From: Euglena gracilis
Taxonomy: Eukaryota; Euglenida; Euglenophyceae; Euglenales
DNA length: 64,000 bases
Reading direction: 5' to 3'
NCBI GenBank assembly: GCA_039621445.1
Contig: CP154954.1
Location: 20,384,642 to 20,448,641 of the forward strand
A program made the translations under genes and the position numbers. Positions 1 to 10,479 of this stretch are shown piece after piece; positions within the stretch are counted from its first letter, which is position 1; each line of letters opens with the position of its first letter. The notes beneath the pieces were generated by a model. The model worked only from the letters and a program-made list of their open reading frames with translations, searched no databases and had not been told where the DNA came from.

Positions 1-160
1 ATTGCAAGAATTGTTTGCCCGTGTTTTTGTTGGATGCTTTATCACTTGCACCCCAAGATCACACTCTCGGAATGAACCCCTTTTGTGACAATATTATTCT
101 TACCGTTGCCCCCAATTTGTATTGGCTAAGCAAACATCATGTTGCCCAATAATTGGCTGA

Positions 161-376
161 ATTTTCCTTTTTTTTTTCACCATCGCGGTCACTGAAGCGG
201 CTGTGGAGCGCACTTTCAGTGTGCAAAAAGCTCCAATCCGAAATTTGTTGAATGAGAAAGTGGTGCAAGCAGTACTTTTTGTGAAGTTCAACTTGCTGAA
301 CTTTGGTAATGAGGGCCATTCCTCACTCCCTGAGGGAGCCCAAAAAGTTTTTGTATCACGAAGATATTTCTTTTGA
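161..376 (+). pseudogene. hAT transposase C-terminal (dimerisation) fragment
   Basis: The open frame runs from just after an in-frame stop at 158-160 to a TGA at 374-376, about 71 codons with no ATG. Around 188-300 it reads VTEAAVERTFSVQK, then an RNLLNEKVVQAVLFVKFNL-like stretch. That is the pattern of the hAT dimerisation domain near the end of these transposases: a Glu-Arg-x-Phe-Ser block, a basic patch, then a Val-x-x-x-hydrophobic-Lys-x-Asn-Leu helix. The catalytic part is missing or lies left of the window, so this is a relic or a last exon. It matters because many small elements in the window have hAT-like ends. Confidence 0.6.
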
Positions 377-524
377 AGACAATCCATCCTTGGAGCCTTC
401 TGACCTTACTGCCGATGTTGTCTCACCGTTTTGGCACTTCTGACCCCAAAAACATTTGTTTGTGTCGGTGATCCGATCAACAAGGAAGAAGAGCCATCAT
501 TTTTGCTTCCTGTGCTCTTTCGTT

Positions 525-583
525 GGCTCCTGAAGGCATTTACATGTGCGAAGGTTTTGCACACATAAATGCCTTCAGGAACC
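525..583. repeat. Short hairpin (25-bp arms)
   Basis: Arms at about 525-549 and 559-583 are near-perfect reverse complements around the block CTGAAGGCATTTA, with a loop of about 9 bases. It opens on both strands by chance. No flanking gene explains it. Confidence 0.6.
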
Positions 584-608
584 AAGGAAAGAGACATTGG
601 TACACCCC

Positions 609-800
609 TCCGAGGGGCTCGCCACGCCATTTCCCCCCCTCCCTAGCCGGACCCCCTCGCCACGCCACCTGTTACATTTTTGATTTTGCAACCATGGTAC
701 ACCCCTCCCCCCCCATCCGAGACCCCCTCGCCACGCCATTTTCCCGCCATTCCCCCCCCATTCGGACCCCCTCGCGACAACGTGCCAACCCCCCTAAGTG
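609..800. repeat. Dispersed GACCCCCTCGCCACGCCA motif cluster
   Basis: The motif occurs about four times here, spaced by C-runs and usually followed by a TTT-CCCC stretch. The same motif recurs at 4.56-4.81 kb, near 10.81 kb, and inverted at 63.7-63.9 kb. Open frames through it are composition artefacts. Confidence 0.6.
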
Positions 801-894
801 ACATATAAGTGACATATTTGGAGACATATAAGTGACATATAGGTATAGGTATAACGTGACCCCCCCCCCTATATGGCACCCCCTCGGGAGCGTT

Positions 895-1075
895 TTGACC
901 CCCCCTGGCGACTATTAGGGGGGGGTGACAATTAGGGGGGGGTTACTCAATTTACCCCACATTTCCATGGGTCCATGGGTAACCCCCCCCCCCTAATTGT
1001 CGCCCCCCCAAGGGGGGGGCGACTATTAGGGGGGGGGTGACAAATAGGGGGGGGGGTCACGTTAAGTATAGGTTG
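895..1075. repeat. Inverted ATTAGGGGGG / CCCCCCTAAT block
   Basis: Alternating blocks of ATTAGGGGGGG and CCCCCCCTAATTGTC fold back on one another. Similar blocks occur at 6.29-6.55 kb, 59.54-59.58 kb and 60.46-60.80 kb. No coding potential was seen. Confidence 0.5.
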
Positions 1076-1257
1076 TCGACATATAGGTATAGGTCTTTTG
1101 CCAAACCTATACCTATATGCAACCCTGGCGCGAGAACCAAGGCGCTTTGCGTGAGTCCTAATCAGCCCGTTCGTTATACAACTTTACCGATTGTCAGCCT
1201 TTTTTTCAAAATGTCAAGTAACCTGTCACACGGTGTCGTTTGTCAGGTGAAATTTGC

Positions 1258-2075
1258 ATTCCTGCCCTGTTGTGTCCAAGTCGTTTTTGGGGGCCAAATC
1301 CCTTGTGGTTCCAAGTTGTTTTGGGGGGCAAATCCCTTGTGTTTTCAAATCGTTTTGGGGGGCAAATCCCTTGTGTCCTCCAGCTGATCGAGGGAACAAA
1401 AATAACAAAATCCCGTGTGTTGCCAAGTTGTTTTCCTTGTAGTTCCAAGTCGTTTTGGGGGGCAAATCCCTTTTGTTGTCCAACTGTTCGAGGGCCCCAA
1501 AGTACTCCAATTCGTTTTGGGGGGCAAGTCCCTTTTGTTGTCCAACTGATCGAGGAAACCAAAATAACAAATTTTTTTGTGTCTCCAAGTCGTTTTGGGG
1601 GGCAAGTCCCTTTTGTTGTTCAGCTGATCGCGGGCCCCAAAGTAACAAAATCCTTTGTGTCTCCAAGTCGTTTTGGGGGGCAAGTCCCTTGTGTTTTCAA
1701 ATTGTTTTGGGGGGCAAATCCCTTGTGTTTTCAAATTGTTTTAGGGGGCAAATCCCTTGTGTTGTCCTGCTGATCGAGGGCCCCAAAATAACAAAATCCC
1801 TTGTGTTGCCAAGTTGTTTTGGGGGCAAATCCCTTGTGTTTCCAAGTCGTTTTGGGGAGAAAATCCCTTTTGTTGTCCAACTGATCGAGGACACCAAAAA
1901 TAACTAGAAAATTTTTCTCTCCAAGTCGTTTTGGGGTGCAAGTCCCTTGTGTTTTCAAATCGTTTTGGGGGGCAAATCCTTTGTGTTGTCCAGCTGATCG
2001 AGGGCCCCAAAATAACAAAATCCCTTGTGTTGCCAAGTTGTTTTGGGGGCAAATCCCTTGTGTTTCCAAGTCGTT
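1258..2075 (+). repeat. Tandem array A, copy 1 (33-bp unit plus ~45-bp module)
   Basis: A 33-bp unit built on CAAGTCGTTTTGGGGGGC, followed by AAATCCCTTGTGTTT, alternates with a module of about 45 bp carrying CTGATCGAGGGCCCCAAA and ATAACAAAATCCC. Both modules end in AAATCCCTTGTGTT. Because 33 is a multiple of three, overlapping long open frames appear on both strands. They are not genes. Confidence 0.85.
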
Positions 2076-2077
2076 TG

Positions 2078-2132
2078 GGGGGGGGTCACGGGGGGGGGGG
2101 TCACGGGGTGGGGGTTCACGGGGGTGGCACCC
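2078..2132 (+). repeat. GGTCACGGGGGG minisatellite
   Basis: Three or four copies of a G-run plus GTCACG unit directly abut array A. The same unit forms clusters near 52.95, 55.38, 59.10 and 59.41 kb. Confidence 0.6.
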
Positions 2133-2453
2133 CCACACAGACACGCTTGTTGGAGACTGTCACGGTTGAAACACCTGCAAAGCATTTCAATGTGATGTCT
2201 GTCAGTTGCTGCATTTTTTTAAGTTTTAATACTGTGTTTTCTGCTTTGCTTTTGGTAGTAGTGGCACCGTCCTGAAGCCATTGCTGCGGACGATTACGAT
2301 GCACAGGACCTGGAGGGGGGTAGATCTGGCCTGGGGGGGGGGGGGGGGGGGGCGGGGGCGGCCCAAAAGGACCCTGCGGGCGCCCGGGTCGCTAAGGTCG
2401 CTAAGGTCCATTGGGCCGACCCTAGGGGGGGGGGTCGGCACACCCCTCCCCCC

Positions 2454-4539
2454 GGCGCAAGGCGGTAGACTGGGTGGGGGGGTAGTGGGTAGTCGGCCGA
2501 CTAGTCGGCCGACTACCCAATTGGTCCGCCGACTAGGCCTAGTCGGTAGCTAGTCGGCGAGACAGGGGGGGGGGTAGTGGGTAGTCGGCCAACTAGTCGG
2601 CCGACTACCCACTCTAATGTACTAACGGGTCAAAACCGCCGACTTTTAAGCCCCCCCCCATGAACAAAATCCAATGCAAACTAGTCGGTGGCTAGTCGGC
2701 GGTCATAAAAATGGTCTGTGGCGGGCCCAAATCACCCGGAAATGGTCCGGATGGGTCCAAATAAGTGTCTCACGCCTAAATAAACACCCCCAGATGGAAA
2801 TCTTTGGTCAGTGGGGGGTCGGTGGGCCCTTGATGGGGTTCCGGAGGGGTAAAAAACCAATGATGAAACAGGGATTACATGAAAATCTTTTAGAAATGCA
2901 AGCATTCTGCATCACGAGAGGTCGGAGGCTAGGTCGTTTTTGTGGCTCACTTTGGCATAGGCGGGGGGGGGGGGTCGGCACCCCCTCACCCCCCCCCGCA
3001 CCCCCCCCTCAAATAACAAAATCCCTTCTATGTTGGCAATAGACTTGGAGGGATAAGACCTTTTTTTGTGCAAATTTTGACTTATATTGAAAATTATGGT
3101 CCGGATGGGTCCAAATAAGTGTCTTACGCCTAAATAAACACCCCCAGATGGAAATCTTTGGTCAGTGGGGGGTCGGTGGGCCCTTGATGGGGGTCCGGAG
3201 GGGTAAAAAACCACTGATGAAACGGGGATTACATGAAAATCCTTTAGAAATGCAAGCATTCTGCATCACGAGAGGCAGAAAACTCCCCCCTCCACCCCGA
3301 TCCGAGCCTCAAATAACAAAATCCCTTCTGTGTTGGCAAGATACTCGGGGGCTAAGTCGTTTTTGTGGCTCACTTTGGCATAGGCGGGGGGGCCCCGCCC
3401 CCCCCCCCCCGCACCCCCCCCTCAAATAACAAAATCCCTTTTATGTTGGCAATAGACTTGGAGGGATAAGACTTTTTTTTGTGCAAATTTTGACTTATAT
3501 TGAAAATTCAATTATTCCGGATGGGTCCAAATAAGTGTCTTACGCCTAAATAAACACCCCCAGATGGAAATCTTTGGTCAGTGGGGGGTCGGTGGGCCCT
3601 TGATGGGGGTCCGGAGGGGTAAAAAACCACTGATGAAACGGGGATTACATGAAAATCCTTTAGAAATGCAAGCATTCTGCATCACGAGAGGCAGAAAACT
3701 CCCCCCTCCACCCCGATCCGAGCCTCAAATAACAAAATCCCTTCTGTGTTGGCAAGATACTCGGGGGCTAAGTCGTTTTTGTGGCTCACTTTGGCATAGG
3801 CGGGGGGGCGTCCGCCCCCCCCCCTCCCCCCCCCCCCCCCCGCCCCCCCCAAAGCACCCCGCCACACACCCCTCCCCCCTCAAATAAGACCCCCTCCCTT
3901 CTTCTTTTTTTCCAACCCTCCTCTTGGGCTAAGTCGTTTTTTGTGGCTCACACTTTGGCACAGTGGGGGGGGGCTCCGGCCCCCCCCCCCCCTCACCCCC
4001 ACCCCTCAAATAACAAAATTCCCTTTCTTCTGTGCTGTGGCAACATACCGGGGCTAAAGAGGTCGTTTTTGTGGCTCATTTTTGTTTTGGCATAGGCGGG
4101 GGGGGGCCTCCGCCCCCCCCCGCACCCCCCCCCTCAAATAACAAAATCCCTTCTATGTTGGCAATGGACTTGGCTTGATAAGACCTTTTTTTGTGCAAAT
4201 TTTGACTTATATTGAAAATTCAATGGGGAGAGGTGTACTTTTGTCAAAAGTGGCCCAAAATGGACATTTTCCCCAATTTTTTTGCATATTCACCCCCGAT
4301 TGGGGGGTTCTGGAGCCATTTGGGTGGGTTTTGACTGGTGTTGAGGTGATTTAGACAAAAAAAATTTCCCAGGGGGGGGCTTAAAAGTCGGCGGTTTTGA
4401 CCCGTTAGTACATTAGAGTGGGTAGTCGGCCGACTAGTCGGCCGACTACCCAATTGGTCCGTCGATTAGTCGGCCGACCAATTGGGTAGTCGGCCGACTA
4501 GTCACTACCCCCCCCCCCCCCAGTCCACCGTTTGGCACT
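2454..4539. mobile_element. Terminal-inverted-repeat element 1 (CGGTAGACTGG family)
   Basis: The left end GGCGCAAGGCGGTAGACTGG and the reverse complement of the right end, AGTGCCAAACGGTAGACTGG, match at 15 of 20 positions. Next inside are palindromic GGGTAGTCGGCCGACTA blocks. The interior holds three partial copies of a 350-420-bp unit (repeat starts near 2745, 3097 and 3519), which opens a repeated but unrecognised frame on the plus strand. A second, inverted, single-unit copy lies at 17.87-19.33 kb. No transposase is visible, so the element is presumably non-autonomous. Confidence 0.7.
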
Positions 4540-4554
4540 CCTCCCCCCCCCCCC

Positions 4555-4812
4555 CTCACCGACCCCCTCGCCACGCCATTTTACCCCCCCCTCCCCCCCA
4601 TCCTTTGCAGACCCCCTCGCCACACCATGTCAGGCCCGCCAAAGAAAATTTTCTTGGCAACCCCCCGCGCACCCCGCCCCCCCCCATCCGGGACCCCCTC
4701 GCCACGCCAAAAACCCCACCTCCCCCCCCCCTAGCCGGAAACCTCGCCACGGCGTGCCAACCCCCCATGGGGGTGTTTCCCCCGCGACCCCCCCGCGACC
4801 CCCCCGCGACCC
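4555..4812. repeat. GACCCCCTCGCCACGCCA motif cluster, second site
   Basis: Three to four copies of the 18-base motif seen near 0.6-0.8 kb, embedded in C-runs. It directly flanks the right end of element 1. Confidence 0.6.
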
Positions 4813-4849
4813 CACTCTGAGCCCAATTCGGGTTCCCAAAAAGTACAAA

Positions 4850-4978
4850 ATATTTGCATTAATTAGGAATTTGCCACTCAATTAGGAATCAAAAACGCGA
4901 AAAATTGGTCGCAAATTCCTAATTGGACCTATTTTTGGACCCAAATGGCACGCAAATTCCTAATTGGGATCTAAAATT
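4850..4978. repeat. AATTAGGAAT dispersed motif, site 1
   Basis: About five copies of AATTAGGAAT or its complement ATTCCTAATT within 130 bases, in both orientations. The same motif clusters at 56.93-57.18 kb and 59.17-59.35 kb. Confidence 0.6.
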
Positions 4979-4999
4979 AGAGTATAGGACGACGTCACA

Positions 5000-5200
5000 C
5001 AAGTCACACATGACCTGCCGCGAAACCCATTTCCCCCCCCCGAACCCCCCCCCCCACAGCGCCCCCCCCCCCCCCCCCCCCCCCCCCGACCCCAACACCC
5101 CCCAGGGTCGCCCATCCCAGGGTCGTGGGCCGACCCTAGGGTCGACCCAAGGGTCGGCCCACCCCACGACCTCGCCCCCCCATCAAAAAAAATTCGAATT
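5000..5200. repeat. C-run tract and GGGTCG palindromes
   Basis: Two long C-runs are followed by about six alternating AGGGTCG / CGACCCT blocks that fold on themselves. Nothing coding is visible. Confidence 0.5.
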
Positions 5201-5284
5201 TTTTTTGATGTTTTAGGCCTTCAAATACAAAGAAAACAAAACCAAGAAACATTAATATTGATTACTGATGCTAAAATACGCCCC

Positions 5285-5735
5285 AAAATCACTACGTGAC
5301 ATAAGGGATTTTGTGATTTTGGGGCCCTTGAACAGTTGAGCAACACAAGGGAATTGCCCCCCAAAACGATTTGAAAACACAACGGACTTGCCCCCAAAAC
5401 GACTTGGAGACACAAGGGATTTTGTTGTTTTTGGGCCCTCGATCAATTGAACAACACAAGGGATTTGCCCCCCAAAACGACTTGGAACCACAAGGGATTT
5501 GCCCCCCAAAACGACTTGGAGACACAAGGGGTTTTATTACTTTGGGGCCCTCGAACAGTTGGACAACACAAGGGATTTGCCCCCCAAAATGACTTGAAAA
5601 CACAAGGGACTTGCCCCCAAAACAACTTGGAAACACAAGGGATTTTGTTATTTTGGGGCCCTCGATCAAAGTAACAAAATCCTTTGTGTCTCCAAGTCGT
5701 TTTGGGGGGCAAATCCCTTTTGTTGTTCAACCGAT
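5285..5735. repeat. Tandem array A, copy 2, with orientation switch
   Basis: Units identical in type to those at 1.26-2.08 kb run inverted from 5285 to about 5670, then switch to direct orientation at the sequence CTCGATCAAAGTAACAAAA. The head-to-head junction makes a large imperfect palindrome. Confidence 0.8.
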
Positions 5736-5744
5736 CGAGGGCCC

Positions 5745-7190
5745 CAAAGTCCGGGAGGCCAAAAAACATCGTTTCGGGCAGAAAATTTTTTTTCGATTTT
5801 TTTCGACTTTTTTGACCCGGTTTTGACCCAAAGTCAATGGGTCGGCGGTCCAAAACGGGGCGCTGGCGGGTCGAAAAACGCTCGTTTTCGGCTCAAAAAC
5901 TTTTTTTTTTTTTCTTTTTTTTTTTTTTTTGTTCCGGGTCCGGGAGGCCAAAAAACATCGTTTCGGGCCCAAATTTTTTTTTCGATTTTTTTCGACTTTT
6001 TTGACCCGGTTTGACCCAAAGTCAATGGGTCGGCGGTCCAAAACGGGGCGCTGGCGGGTCGAAAAACGCTCGTTTTCGGCTCAAAAACAGTTTTTCTGGG
6101 TCCGAGAGGCCAAAAAACATGGTTCCGGCAAAAAAAAATTTCGATTTTTTTCGACTTTTTTGGCCGAAAACGGCTAAGTCGGACAGAGGGAAAAGTGTAC
6201 AAAATGGCCTGAAATGGCCCAAATTGGCCAAAAAAACGCCCGTATCTCGGGCTGGGCGGGGAGTTGCGGGGAAACCAAAATCCCAGTAACGTGACCCCCC
6301 CCTATTTGTCCCCCCCCCCCTAATTGGCCAGAGCCCAGGTGGCCAATTAGGGGGGGGGTTACTCATTAAGGGAAAATGCCTTTATTCGGGTGTTTACGGG
6401 GGTTCGCGGCTATGAAGGACGGGGTCCAGGTGGCCAATCAGGGGGGGGGTTAGGGGTAACCCCCCCCCCTAATTGTCCCCCCCCCCCTAATTGGCCAGAA
6501 GGGGGGTCCGGGCCGCCCGGAGGGCGGCCAAATAGGGGGGGGGGGTGTTGGTAGATAGAGCGTTCCAAGGGCTTCAATTTAGGTCTCCGGACATTTCCTT
6601 TGATTTTGCATCATTTTCGAGAAATTTTGAAAACATCGATTTTTTGACCCCCCACCCCCCCGAAAACGGCTAAGTCGAACAGAGGGAAAAGTGTACAAAA
6701 CGGCCATCTGCGCCGAAAACGGCCGTATCTCGGGCCAGGAGGGGAGTTGCGGGGAAATCAAAATGCCGGTAGATGGGGCGTTCCAAGGGCTTCAAATTAG
6801 GTCACCGGACATTTCCTTTGACTTGGCTTCATTTTGGAGATATTTTGAAAATTGACATTTTTTGGCCGAAATGGCAGAGTCCAAAGGGGGGGGGGCTTAT
6901 CCAGGGGGGCGGGTAAATCCTACCGAGTTTGGACCCCTTCGCGCGTGAATAACTCGGGCCTGGTGGGGAGTTGGGGGTCAAACCCGGGTGATTCGGAAAC
7001 TAGGAATCCAGTCGCTCGCGACTGGAAAAAAAATTCCGGGAACCGGGCCGGGATCATGGTGATAATCCGTCCGTTCCCGAGGTGGCCCGACCCGGGGGGG
7101 GCCCGGGGGGGCGGGGGGGGAGGGGGGGGGGTCGAGGGGGCGGGTTTCGCCGGTGGTAAGCTTCGCTCTTACCCAGCTCAGCGACCCCCC
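5745..7190. repeat. Large interspersed repeat F, forward copy
   Basis: Modules of roughly 200 bases recur: one contains GGGTCGGCGGTCCAAAACGG, another contains GACATTTCCTTTGA and CGTATCTCGGGC. The block ends near 7.15 kb with a GTAAGCTTCGCTCTTAC hairpin. The whole block reappears inverted at about 53.54-55.0 kb, and a partial copy lies at 50.6-51.35 kb. Open frames in it are Lys/Phe-rich and unlike known proteins. Confidence 0.65.
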
Positions 7191-7404
7191 CATGACCCCC
7201 CCCGCGACCCGCACCACCCCCTTAAACAAGCATGTTTTTTTGTTTCAAAAAAACAAGCCGTTTTTTAAAAAAATTTTCATCTGTCTCGGGGGGTTGGAAG
7301 TGGGGGGGGGAGGGGGGGGGTCCCGGGAGGGGGGGGTTGGAACTGTACAGGGGGGGGAGGGGGGGGGTCCCAAGGTTTGACCAACTGTAGTGCCTTGTTC
7401 CCCA

Positions 7405-8010
7405 AGCCCTTATGTTTCCAAGTCGTTTTGGGAGGCAAATCCCTTTTGTTGTCCAACTGATCGAGGGCACCAAAGAAAAACAAATTTTTTTGTGTCTCCA
7501 AGTCGTTTTGGGGGGCAAATCCCTTTTGTTGTTCAACTAATCGAGGGCCCCAAAGTAACAAAATCCTTTGTGTCTCCAAGTCGTTTTGGGGGGCAAATCC
7601 TTTTTGTTGTTCAACTGATCGAGGGCCCCAAAGTAACAAAATCCTTTGTGTCTCCAAGTCGTTTTGGGGGGCAAGTCCCTTGTGTTGTCAAAACGTTTTG
7701 GGGGGCAAATCCCTTGTGTTGTCCAGCTGGGGCCCTCGATCAGTTGAACAACAAAAGGGATTTGCCCCCCAAAACGACTTGAAAACACAAGGGACTTGCC
7801 CCCCAAAACGACTTGGAGACACAAAGGATTTTGTTACTTTGGGGCCCTCGATCAGTTGGACAACAAAAGGGATTTGCCCCCCAAAACGACTTGGAGACAC
7901 AAAGGATTTTGTTACTTTGGGGGCCTCGATCAGTTGGACAACACAAGGGATTTGCCGACAACAAAAGGGATTTGCCCCCCAAAACGACTTGGAAACACAA
8001 GGGCTTTGCC
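7405..8010. repeat. Tandem array A, copy 3, with orientation switch
   Basis: The 33-bp and ~45-bp modules run forward to about 7730 and inverted after it, joined at CAGCTGGGGCCCTCGATC. This is a second head-to-head palindrome of the type seen at 5.67 kb, but with the opposite order of orientations. Confidence 0.8.
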
Positions 8011-8975
8011 CGTGACCCGAGAATCGAGCCTTCGACTTTCATGCAATGCATCAACCGTCATCACTCTTTTCATTTATCATCTCAGCCTGCTTTTTGATGT
8101 AGGTGGCAATTTTGGTCGCTTTTCATCAATTTTCTGGTTGAAACCATCGAAAATTTGCCTTGACATGGTCAAAAAATGAAAAGAAATGCCAAGATTTGAG
8201 GTGAAAAAATTTTTGACCCAAACAATGGCGCTTCTCTGGCGTATAAATTTGACCCAAAATATGCCCCATTGGCAAAAGGGGAGATTGCGCGAGGAGGAAA
8301 GAATTTCATGGCAAAAAGGGGGGGAGAGGAAACATGAAATTTTTGTGGAAGAAAACCCTCCCAAAAGAACAGAAAAGAATTGTCCTCACCCCACCATTTG
8401 GACAACCAAACCCCTTTTTGGCACCCAACGTCCAACGCACCTTCACACCCAAAAATGGCCAAAACTCTTGTCCCCTAAAAAAAAGTGCCAAAAGTTGGTG
8501 CATTTCCACACCCAAAATGTATTTTTGTCAAAAATGGCCCAACAAGCATCCCAAAAAAATGGGACGGTCAAGAAAATTCCCTTCCAACAAAATTCCCTTC
8601 CAAAAACGGACCAATTTTCGACATAAACTCACCCCAAAAAAGACCACTTTCGGACCCAAAGGGAGGGGCCCTGCGGGGGGCGGGGGGAGACTGCCCATGA
8701 CTTTAAATGTCCATATTTTTCTCAAAAAAATCATGCTACATGAGCAAAACAGTGTCTTGCTTTCTTTCTTCACACAAAAACCTTCACATGAAATCAAAAA
8801 AATTTGTTTGTGTTTTGTTTGTTTTTGTTTAACAGAAGAAACAGCTGAAAAGGCAGGGCTTCAAAACGTACAAAAATGCATTTTTTTGTTCAAAAATGGC
8901 CCAAAAATGTCCAAAAATGACCACTTTTTGGACCCGAAAATCGCTTTTAGGACGCGTGCTGCCCTTCTCGTGATG
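8011..8975. other. Unannotated A-rich stretch
   Basis: Nothing recognisable. A 220-codon open frame at 8334-8996 is Lys/Pro/Phe-rich with no domain pattern and is probably fortuitous, because the stretch is rich in CCAAAA words that lack stops in one frame. Confidence 0.4.
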
Positions 8976-9175
8976 GGATTTTCTTGGCTGTGCTAGGCAC
9001 AGTGGGGGGGAGGGGGGGTCCAGGGGGGGGGGGGGCGAGGGGCGTGTGGCCGCCGGGGGGGGGGGGGGGGGGGGGTCCCGGACCCCCCCGAGCGGCGCGC
9101 CTAGCCTCCATTGGTATGGCCCAGCTACAAGGGGGGCGGGGGTTCCGCGGGACCTCCCTGTTGAGGTCCGAACTT
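8976..9175. repeat. Repeat H, copy 1
   Basis: TTTCTTGGCTGTGCTAGGCA followed by G-runs and a CCCCCCCGAGCG-GCCTAGCCTCC block. A second copy lies at 10.33-10.47 kb in the same orientation, the two bracketing the GGTTCGGGC element. Confidence 0.6.
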
Positions 9176-9184
9176 TGATACAAA

Positions 9185-9306
9185 AACTGTGTCCAGAACG
9201 CCGGTTCGGGCGTGAAGCCGTGTTCCAGAACGCCGGTTCGGGCTGCCGCCCGAACCGGCGTTCTGGAACACGGCTTCACGCCCGAACCGGCGTTCTGGAC
9301 ACAGTT
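9185..9306. repeat. Perfect 59-bp inverted repeat (cruciform)
   Basis: Arms at 9185-9243 and 9248-9306 are perfect complements with a 4-base loop. Each arm carries two copies of GAACGCCGGTTCGGGC. The same word builds the ends of the neighbouring element (9.32-10.11 kb), and degenerate forms occur at 16.16-16.30, 16.92-17.0 and 52.43-52.48 kb. Confidence 0.9.
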
Positions 9307-9322
9307 GTTGAAACCGTGGATT

Positions 9323-10114
9323 AGGGGCTCTGGCTTCACGCCCGAACCGGCGTTCAAGGAATCCAGGCCAATTTCGCCCTAAATACCCATTTTTCGAACA
9401 TTTTGGAGCATTTTTGGGCTTCTTGGGCGTATGGCCATGTCGATCGGCCGATTGAAGTTTTCACTGGTCTGGTGCCATATTACCCATCGATCGAAAGCTC
9501 TTCTCAAGGGCTTTTGGCAGATGGCCACAGGATTCAGCCATTATGCACACAGCGCTTATTTTCAGCGATCGTGCATTCCAAAATTTGACATCTTAATTTG
9601 TGAAATCCCACACCTCAGGTGTCATACAGCATATCAATTGAAAGCTCTCGCCAAGACCTTTCATTTGGTACCCTCAGAACTCAGCTACACTGCAGAGCAC
9701 TCTGAAAATCGGCGATCGCGTTTTCCGACCCTGTTTGCAAAGTCGAAATTCCTATGTTTCACCAGCCATGTTGCCCATCGATCGAAAGCTCTTCTCAGGG
9801 GCTTTCAGCAGATGGCCTTAGATTCCAGCCGTGCTGCATGGTATTCTATTTCAAAAATTCCCCAAATTTGGCCAAATGGAAATTGTTGCACAAAATACCC
9901 CAATATCTGGCCAAATACCCCCCAAAAACTGCTCAGATGTGATTACCACATGTCTACTAACCATTTTGAACACTTTTTGGCACTTTTTATTTTCGATCCC
10001 CTGGACGCCATCTTCCCGCCCGAACCGGCGTTCTGGACGCCGGTTCGGTGCAAAAATTTCTGCGCCGAACCGGCGTCCAGAACGCCGGTTCGGGCGTGAA
10101 GCCAGAGCCCCTGA
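9323..10114. mobile_element. Element with GGCTTCACGCCCGAACCGG inverted ends
   Basis: The left end reads AGGGGCTCTGGCTTCACGCC from about 9325. The right end near 10080-10112 is its complement and finishes AGCCCCTG. The interior has three diverged copies of a CATCGATCGAAAGCTCTTCT block near 9485, 9625 and 9775. No clear target duplication and no transposase were seen. Confidence 0.6.
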
Positions 10115-10149
10115 CCTTCACTTCATTACTCTTCTTCTCTTCTTGGTTT

Positions 10150-10330
10150 ATCTTCTTTTTCTTCACATTTCAACCTGTGAGCACAAGGATGACAAATGAA
10201 AGACAACCGGATGGCATGCAATGTGGTACCACTGAAAAACATGACTCAATGGCGGTTGGGGACAATGAACGTGACTCTTCCTCCCATTCCACCAGTGACA
10301 AAGGCAGTTTTTTGTTAAAAAAAAACCTGC
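10150..10330 (+). other. Unassigned open frame, possible exon
   Basis: An open frame of Asp/Ser/Glu/Thr-rich sequence (words such as TEKHDSMAVGDNERDSS) follows a pyrimidine-rich CTTCTTTTTCTTCACA tract that could be a splice acceptor. No family recognised; a lone exon or chance. Confidence 0.2.
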
Positions 10331-10333
10331 CTT

Positions 10334-10470
10334 TTTCTTGGCTGTGCTAGGCACAGTGGGGGGAGGGGGGGGTCGAGGGGGGGCGAGCGGCCGCGCAGGG
10401 GCAGCGCGGGGGGGGGGGGGTTCCTGGACCCCCCCCGAGCGCCTAGCCTCCTTAGTCAGCCTTCAGCCTC
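10334..10470. repeat. Repeat H, copy 2
   Basis: Repeats the TTCTTGGCTGTGCTAGGCA start and G-run/C-run core of the copy at 8.98 kb. Confidence 0.6.
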
Positions 10471-10479
10471 CTCCCAGGC

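Noticed and set aside
1258-2075. CRISPR-like array
   Set aside because: Direct repeats are contiguous or alternate with a second repeat, with no unique spacers, and the window is eukaryotic.
1206-2144. Long overlapping open frames on both strands at 1.2-2.1, 5.3-5.8 and 7.2-8.0 kb
   Set aside because: They are translations of the 33-bp array, whose length is divisible by three; no non-repeat domain is attached.
2674-3887. Repeated frame (GQWGVGGPLMG type) as a transposon protein
   Set aside because: It repeats only because the DNA unit repeats, and in element 2 the same unit is read inverted with no conservation signal; no transposase pattern.
8334-8996. 220-codon plus-strand frame
   Set aside because: Lys/Pro/Phe-biased, no domain pattern, and explained by a stop-poor CCAAAA word bias.
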